Below, one piece after another: positions 43,899-48,483 of a stretch of DNA of 48,483 nucleotides. Numbering within the stretch: position 1 is the first letter of the stretch; every line of letters starts with the position of its first letter. Both the position numbers and the translations under genes were made by a program. The stretch lies in contig CANCJE010000003.1 of the NCBI GenBank assembly GCA_947378235.1, positions 1 to 48,483 on the forward strand, written 5' to 3'. Source of the stretch: Caulobacteraceae bacterium. GTDB lineage: Bacteria > Pseudomonadota > Alphaproteobacteria > Caulobacterales > Caulobacteraceae. The notes under the pieces were generated by a model, which saw nothing but the letters and a program-made list of their open reading frames with translations, made no database searches and was not told the DNA's origin.

Positions 43899-45347
43899 AT
43901 GGGTAAGCCCACAGGGTTTCTAGAGATCAGCCGCCGCGACCGTTCCTATGACGCGCCGCAAGAGCGTTTGAAGACGTGGCAGGAATTTGTGCAGCCTCTG
44001 GCTCCGACCGAAATTGGTCAGCAGGCCTCGCGGTGCATGGATTGCGGCATTCCGTTCTGTCACACCGGTTGCCCGGTCAATAACCTGATCCCCGACTGGA
44101 ACGATCTGGTCTATCGGGACGACTGGGCCAAGGCGCTGGAGACCCTGCACTCCACCAACAACTTCCCAGAGTTCACAGGACGGGTCTGTCCAGCGCCCTG
44201 CGAGGCGGCCTGCACCCTGAACATTCAGGACACGCCGGTCACCATCAAGACCATCGAGTGCGCCATCGTTGACCGTGGATGGAGCGAAGGCTGGATCAAG
44301 CCGCAACTGTCCGAACGCGGCACCGGCAAGCGCATCGCCGTGGTCGGTTCTGGCCCTGCGGGTCTGGCCTGCGCCCAAGAGCTGGCGCGGATGGGCCATA
44401 ACCCCACCGTGTTCGAAAAGAACGACCGGGTCGGCGGATTGCTGCGTTACGGCATTCCGGACTTTAAGATGGAAAAGCACCTGATCGACCGCCGCGTCAC
44501 CCAAATGCAGGGCGAAGGCGTGATCTTCCGCACGGGGATCGAGGTCGGTGTCGATATTTCCGTTCAGCGTCTGCTCGACGATTATGATCTGCTGGTCTTG
44601 GCCGGTGGTGCTGAGTGGCCCCGTGACCTTGAGGTTCCGGGCCGTGAGCTTGAAGGTGTTCATTTCGCGATGGACTTCCTCGGCCAACAGAACCGCCGCG
44701 TGGCCGGTGATGATGAGAGCGTTGCGGCGCCCAAGGGCACCTTGTCAGCTAAGGGCAAGCACATTGTCGTCATTGGCGGCGGCGATACCGGATCGGACTG
44801 TATCGGCACGTCTAACCGTCAGGGCGCTGTGGCTGTAACCCAGTTGGAAGTCATGCCTCAGCCACCCGCACGCGAGAACAAGGCCATGACCTGGCCCGAC
44901 TGGCCGTTGAAAATGCGCACCTCCTCGTCGCAAGAAGAGGGCTGCGAGCGCGACTTCTCGGTCCTGACCAAGCGCGTCATCGGCTCTAACGGCAAGGTCG
45001 AGGCCATCGAGTGCGTCCGAGCCGAATGGGCGGCAGGGGCCAATGGCCAGATGTCGATGCAAGAGGTTCCGGGCAGCACCTTCCAGATCAAGGCCGATAT
45101 GGTCCTTCTGGCCATGGGCTTCCTCGGTCCTCGCACCGAAGGCCTATTGGAACAGTCCGGCGTCGAGATCGGACCGCGCGGCGCCGTAAAGGCTGAGATC
45201 AAGGACCACCGCACCTCGCAAGAGCGTATCTTTGCCTGCGGTGACATGCGTCGGGGTCAGTCTCTGGTCGTCTGGGCTATCCGCGAAGGCCGCGAATGCG
45301 CCCAAGCCGTGGATGCCTATCTCAGCGCCAACGCCGTCGTTCGGTAG
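43899..45347 (+). CDS. gltD: Glutamate synthase small subunit GltD
   Basis: The 482-residue flavoprotein passes electrons from NADPH to GltB. The N-terminal region carries the cysteines for two 4Fe-4S clusters (Cys46, 49, 54, 58 in [13 protein letters not shown], and Cys97, 101, 105 in CPAPCEAAC). The FAD-binding motif GSGPAG is at 150-155 and the NADPH-binding motif [11 protein letters not shown] is near 290. A GAGAGAGA ribosome site precedes the ATG. The last visible gene of the glt operon; repeats fill the space after it. Confidence 0.98.
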   Translation: MGKPTGFLEISRRDRSYDAPQERLKTWQEFVQPLAPTEIGQQASRCMDCGIPFCHTGCPVNNLIPDWNDLVYRDDWAKALETLHSTNNFPEFTGRVCPAPCEAACTLNIQDTPVTIKTIECAIVDRGWSEGWIKPQLSERGTGKRIAVVGSGPAGLACAQELARMGHNPTVFEKNDRVGGLLRYGIPDFKMEKHLIDRRVTQMQGEGVIFRTGIEVGVDISVQRLLDDYDLLVLAGGAEWPRDLEVPGRELEGVHFAMDFLGQQNRRVAGDDESVAAPKGTLSAKGKHIVVIGGGDTGSDCIGTSNRQGAVAVTQLEVMPQPPARENKAMTWPDWPLKMRTSSSQEEGCERDFSVLTKRVIGSNGKVEAIECVRAEWAAGANGQMSMQEVPGSTFQIKADMVLLAMGFLGPRTEGLLEQSGVEIGPRGAVKAEIKDHRTSQERIFACGDMRRGQSLVVWAIREGRECAQAVDAYLSANAVVR

Positions 45348-45368
45348 GAGCGAAGACACTAAGGTCGT

Positions 45369-45450
45369 CCTCATGCTGAGCCTGTCGAAGCATGGGCGGC
45401 TGCTCTGACGGTCGAACACATCCTCGTCCTTCGACAGGCTCAGGATGAGG
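45369..45450. repeat. REP-like hairpin pair, copy 3 (reversed order)
   Basis: The two arms are at 45369-45397 and 45422-45450, 24 bases apart, and occur in the reverse order to copies 1 and 2. The second arm is identical to the first arm of copy 1. The first is degenerate at its outer end (CATGGGC instead of CACGAGG). It lies directly after gltD and may serve as a transcription barrier. Confidence 0.88.
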
Positions 45451-45475
45451 ATGGCTGAGACACCCGCTCATTAAG

Positions 45476-45496
45476 CCCTCTCCCTGAGGGAGAGGG
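45476..45496. repeat. Perfect 10-bp palindrome of a second intergenic repeat type
   Basis: CCCTCTCCCT and AGGGAGAGGG pair perfectly around one G, followed by TTGGGTGAGGGC. This wording is a widely scattered intergenic repeat in proteobacterial genomes. It belongs to the repeat cluster between the convergent gltD and the GMC oxidoreductase gene. Confidence 0.7.
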
Positions 45497-45532
45497 TTGG
45501 GTGAGGGCCTTACCTGTTTGCCTTAAAGAGAA

Positions 45533-45597
45533 CCCCCTACCCCGGCTTCGCCGGTACTTCCCCCAAAGGGGGAAGTGGCGCGCAGCGCCGAAGGGGG
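45533..45597. repeat. Cloverleaf-forming intergenic repeat, compact copy
   Basis: A closing stem CCCCCT/AGGGGG (45533-45538 with 45592-45597) encloses three hairpins in a row: CCGGC-ttc-GCCGG (45542-45554), CTTCCCCC-aaa-GGGGGAAG (45557-45575) and GGCGC-gca-GCGCC (45577-45589). A related, expanded copy is at 47396-47500. Both sit just beyond the stop codon of a minus-strand gene and end with CTTGTTT. Confidence 0.85.
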
Positions 45598-45604
45598 CCT
45601 TGTT

Positions 45605-47257
45605 TTAGGCCGCTGCCCCCTCATAGACCGGCGCGTCATCCGGCGCGAGCGGGGCGCGGCCTAGGATCATGTCAGCGGCCTTTTCGGCAATCATGATGGT
45701 CGGGGCATTGGTATTGCCCCCCACCAAGGTCGGCATGACCGAGGCGTCGACAACGCGCAGACCCTTCAGGCCATGAACACAGAGGGCCTCATCGACCACC
45801 GCCATCTCATCGCCAGCAGGGCCCATTCGGCAGGTGCCGACGGGGTGATAGATGGTCTCGGCCGTTTGCCGGATCCACGCATCCAGTTGCTCGTCGGTCT
45901 GTACGTCAGCGCCGGGTTGGAACTCAGCACCACGCAGCGAGTCAAAGGCCGATTGGGCCACAACCGCCCGGATCATCCGCACCCCTTCACGCAAGGCCCG
46001 GCGGTCTTCGTCGGTGGCCAGATAGTTGGCCAAGATGGCGGGATCATCAAACGGGTTCAAAGACTTTAGCTTCACCTCGCCGCGGCTTTCTGGGCGAAGC
46101 TGGCAGATGTGCGCCGAGAAACCGTCCTTCTCGATAATGACCTTGCCATGCTCCTTCATGATCGCGATCAGGAAGTGGAGTTGCAGGTCTGGACGATCAA
46201 GGTCCGGGCGTGACTTCAAGAAAGCCCCAGACTCAAGGAAGTTCTGACGGCCTGGCCCCTGCCCACGCAGCAGATAGTTGATGCCGGTAATCAGCTTGTT
46301 GATACCCTGATTGTAGCTAAAGGCGGTGATCGGCTGGGTGCATTCCCAAGAGACAATGACGTCCAGATGGTCCTGCAGGTTCTTGCCCACACCCGGCAGA
46401 GCGTGGACGACCGGCATACCGACCTTGGCCAAGGCCTCTGGATCCCCAATGCCAGACAGTTGCAGGATGTGGGGCGACTGGACAGCACCGGCACAGAGCA
46501 GAACCTCAGACTTGGCATAGACGCTGGTCCGCTTAGCCTTCTTGCCTTGGGCATATTCAACCCCGACAGCACGGCCATCTTCGATCAGGATACGGGTTGT
46601 TCGCGCATCAATCTGCGTCGTAAGATTAGGGCGTATATCTTTGATAGGATGCAGATAACCCTTGGCCGCGCTCCAGCGCGCACCGTCCTTAATGGTCAAC
46701 TGATAGGGACCAAAACCCTCTTGTTGATAGCCGTTGAAATCCGCCGTGATCTTGTAGCCTGCCTGCTCACCCGCCTTGATGAAGGTCGAGAAGATCGGGT
46801 TGGGCGTTGAGGCGTGGGAGACGAACAAAGGCCCCTCGCCTCCGTGATAGTCATCCCCGCCCGTATCCAGCGTTTCAGCGCGTTTGAAATAGGGCAGCAC
46901 CTCGGCATAGGACCAGCCGCTCAGACCCATCTGGCGCCACTGGTCATAGTCCCGCGCATGGCCGCGAATATAGATCATGCCATTGATCGAAGACGACCCA
47001 CCCCAGCCCTTGCCGCGCGGCCACCAGAGCTTGCGGTCCTCGAGGTGCGGTTCGCTTTCGGTCCAGAACCCCCAATTATAGGCATTCTTGTCCTTGATCA
47101 GTGCACCGACTCCGGCGGGCATCTTAACCAGGATCGAATTGTCCTTGCCGCCCGCCTCGAGCAGCAGAACCGTGGTCTTACCATCCGCCGTCAGGCGGTT
47201 CGCCAGAACGCAGCCCGCTGAGCCTGCGCCGATGATGATATAGTCGTAAGGGTCCAT
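45605..47257 (-). CDS. GMC-family FAD-dependent alcohol/choline dehydrogenase-like oxidoreductase
   Basis: The 550-residue protein has the FAD-binding start YIIIGAGSAGCVLANRL (GAGSAG at 10-15), the GMC signature GGSSSINGMIYIRGHARDYD, and the active-site His471 in HPVGTCRMG with Asn517 in GNTNAPT. It oxidises an alcohol to an aldehyde; relatives include choline dehydrogenase (BetA) and the alkanol dehydrogenase AlkJ, and sequence alone does not choose between them. No betB or betI is adjacent, so a betaine role is not supported. ATG 47257 with AAGG upstream is preferred over TTG 47281. It stands alone between two repeat-rich gaps. Confidence 0.93.
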   Translation of the reverse strand: MDPYDYIIIGAGSAGCVLANRLTADGKTTVLLLEAGGKDNSILVKMPAGVGALIKDKNAYNWGFWTESEPHLEDRKLWWPRGKGWGGSSSINGMIYIRGHARDYDQWRQMGLSGWSYAEVLPYFKRAETLDTGGDDYHGGEGPLFVSHASTPNPIFSTFIKAGEQAGYKITADFNGYQQEGFGPYQLTIKDGARWSAAKGYLHPIKDIRPNLTTQIDARTTRILIEDGRAVGVEYAQGKKAKRTSVYAKSEVLLCAGAVQSPHILQLSGIGDPEALAKVGMPVVHALPGVGKNLQDHLDVIVSWECTQPITAFSYNQGINKLITGINYLLRGQGPGRQNFLESGAFLKSRPDLDRPDLQLHFLIAIMKEHGKVIIEKDGFSAHICQLRPESRGEVKLKSLNPFDDPAILANYLATDEDRRALREGVRMIRAVVAQSAFDSLRGAEFQPGADVQTDEQLDAWIRQTAETIYHPVGTCRMGPAGDEMAVVDEALCVHGLKGLRVVDASVMPTLVGGNTNAPTIMIAEKAADMILGRAPLAPDDAPVYEGAAA

Positions 47258-47344
47258 GACGCGGGGCCTTTTTTGATCCAATAGGGTGGCTGCAAATTGA
47301 CCCGCACTAAGGGCCTGAGCAAGTCCTATTGGAACGGGATGGTG

Positions 47345-47371
47345 AAAAAAGGTGACGCTGGTGTCACCTTT
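47345..47371 (-). terminator. Terminator of the ABC exporter gene
   Basis: GGTGAC and GTCACC pair (stem extended by flanking A-T pairs) around a 6-base loop. On the minus strand a run of six T follows. It lies about 130 bases beyond the exporter stop, with a repeat between them. Confidence 0.8.
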
Positions 47372-47395
47372 GGGGTGGCAAGGCCTTGCTTTCAG

Positions 47396-47500
47396 CCCCC
47401 TACCCCGGCAGCGCCAGTACTCCCCCAGACGGGGAAGATTTGAAGCTCCAAGATCGTCCCTCTTTGGGGGCAGTGGCGCGAAGCGATGTGGAGGGTCTTG
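47396..47500. repeat. Cloverleaf-type repeat, expanded copy
   Basis: The left part (47396-47440, beginning CCCCCTACCCCGGC) and the right part (47461-47500, with GGGGGCAGTGGCGCGAAGCG and CTTGTTTCAG) match the two halves of the repeat at 45533-45600. About 20-30 bases of unrelated sequence separate them and several stem positions have drifted, so it looks like an older, interrupted copy. Confidence 0.7.
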
Positions 47501-47502
47501 TT

Positions 47503-48483
47503 TCAGTCCCCATCACCCTGATCGCGGGTCTGTTTGCGCCAGAGTTGAGCATATTCACCATTGGCGGCAATCAAGGCCTCATGATTGCCGCGCTCGACGA
47601 CCCGGCCAGCCTTTAAGACGATGATCTCGTCCGCATCGGCGATGGTCGAGAGCCGGTGAGCCACGACGAGCGTGGTGCGACCTTGGCGAGCCCGGCGCAA
47701 GGTCGCTTGGATCGCCTCTTCGGTGCGGCTGTCGAGCGCGCTGGTGGCCTCGTCGAGGATCAGGACGCGGGGATCGGCCATCAGGGCGCGGGCAATACCA
47801 ACCCGTTGACGCTCGCCGCCAGACAGTTTCAGGCCGCGTTCCCCCACCCGCGTGGCCATACCTTCGGGCAGGCCTCGGATGAAATCACCCAGTTCAGCGG
47901 CCTCTGCTGCGGCCCAGACCGCCCTATCATCGGCATCGGGCCTCGAAAAGGCGATGTTGCTGCGGACGCTATCATTGAACAGGGCCACATCCTGCGGCAC
48001 GAGGGCGACAGCACCGCGCAGCGAGGCCTGCTTGATCTTGCGAAGATCAAGACCGTCCAAGCGAACCTCACCGACCTGCGGATCGATCAAACGCAAGGCG
48101 AGGCGCACCAAGGTGGTCTTGCCCGCACCCGACGGGCCAACCAGCGCCGTTGTGGTTCCTGGCGCGACTTCAAACGACACATCGGCCAGACCCTCTGAGC
48201 GAGCATCATGGCGATAGGACACAGTGTCGAACTGGACCCGTCCGCCTCGCCGGTCCACCGTGGTCGGTAGATCAACGGCGTCAGGGGCATCGGCCACATC
48301 TGGCTTTAGACGGGTCAATTCCAGCATCGCCTCCATGTCGATGAAGGACTGCCGGATCTCACGATAGGCAAAGCCAAGAATGTTCAGAGGCTGATAGAGC
48401 GCGATGAGAATGAGGATCGATGCGGTGACATCCCCCGGCCCCATTCGCCCCGCGAGGGCCTCATGGCCCGCCAGAACCGCCAT
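47503..48483 (-). CDS. ABC exporter of the Atm1/HMT1 type, N-terminal part outside the window
   Basis: The frame is open to the right edge; the ATG at the edge is probably internal, so 326 residues of the C-terminal part are seen. The last part of the membrane domain ends with LNILGFAYREIRQSFIDMEAM, wording typical of Atm1-like half-transporters. The ATPase domain is complete: Walker A GPSGAGKTT, Q-loop VPQDVALF, signature LSGGERQRVGIARAL, Walker B VLILDEATSALD and the switch His in VVAHRLST. Bacterial Atm1 homologues export glutathione-linked compounds or metal complexes and are needed for metal resistance in some species. A terminator follows at 47345-47371. Confidence 0.88.
   Translation of the reverse strand: MAVLAGHEALAGRMGPGDVTASILILIALYQPLNILGFAYREIRQSFIDMEAMLELTRLKPDVADAPDAVDLPTTVDRRGGRVQFDTVSYRHDARSEGLADVSFEVAPGTTTALVGPSGAGKTTLVRLALRLIDPQVGEVRLDGLDLRKIKQASLRGAVALVPQDVALFNDSVRSNIAFSRPDADDRAVWAAAEAAELGDFIRGLPEGMATRVGERGLKLSGGERQRVGIARALMADPRVLILDEATSALDSRTEEAIQATLRRARQGRTTLVVAHRLSTIADADEIIVLKAGRVVERGNHEALIAANGEYAQLWRKQTRDQGDGD

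Overview
The window looks like chromosomal DNA of an alphaproteobacterium of the order Caulobacterales. The best markers are the flagellar genes fliX, cheL and flbY, which are largely restricted to that group, arranged around a divergent fliX / flgI-cheL-flbY locus. Other supporting signs are an alphaproteobacterial-type DksA with a degenerate zinc finger, a two-domain cold-shock protein next to a DUF192 protein, and intergenic palindromes of a kind common in Caulobacterales and Sphingomonadales. By eye the GC content is near 60 percent, lower than is usual for Caulobacter or Brevundimonas, so the genus is left open. I see no phage, insertion sequence, CRISPR array or plasmid backbone. This is mostly ordinary core chromosome.

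Layout. From 1 to 4 kb, on the minus strand: a DUF192 protein cut by the window edge, a double cold-shock-domain protein, and an aminotransferase-amidase pair. A tRNA-Glu with its own terminator follows. From 4.1 to 9.5 kb is a compact minus-strand operon: PLP aminotransferase, hom, glpX, recJ. From 9.6 to 12.3 kb are a small putative lipoprotein and a class I PHA synthase with an unusual lysine/alanine-rich N-terminal extension. From 12.3 to 17.6 kb, on the minus strand, lie dksA, gltX and mfd. From 17.7 to 20.3 kb is the flagellar block, with a recognisable sigma-54 promoter and a FlbD-type (ftr) site before flgI.

From 20.3 to 23 kb are a metallo-beta-lactamase-fold protein and a secreted protein made of five four-cysteine repeats. 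From 23 to 28.7 kb is a minus-strand run: glycosyltransferase family 9, dihydroorotase-like enzyme, acyl-CoA ligase and ThDP-dependent enzyme. From 28.8 to 30.9 kb is an overlapping plus-strand cluster, ygfZ-tag-rnhB. From 31 to 35.3 kb come a 3-hydroxyisobutyrate dehydrogenase-like gene with a flavin reductase, then motB, bpt and an unknown protein. From 35.4 to 38.9 kb are a DEAD-box RNA helicase, a sugar aminotransferase and a HAD phosphatase. From 39 to 45.3 kb is gltBD (glutamate synthase). The window ends with a GMC oxidoreductase and the C-terminal part of an Atm1-like ABC exporter.

Three intergenic regions carry pairs of a REP-like hairpin, and two carry a larger repeat, one copy of which can fold as a cloverleaf. 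I did not find a clear new multi-gene system. The points most worth following are the PHA synthase tail, the five-repeat cysteine protein, the covarying REP-like hairpins and the acyl-CoA ligase/ThDP enzyme pair.
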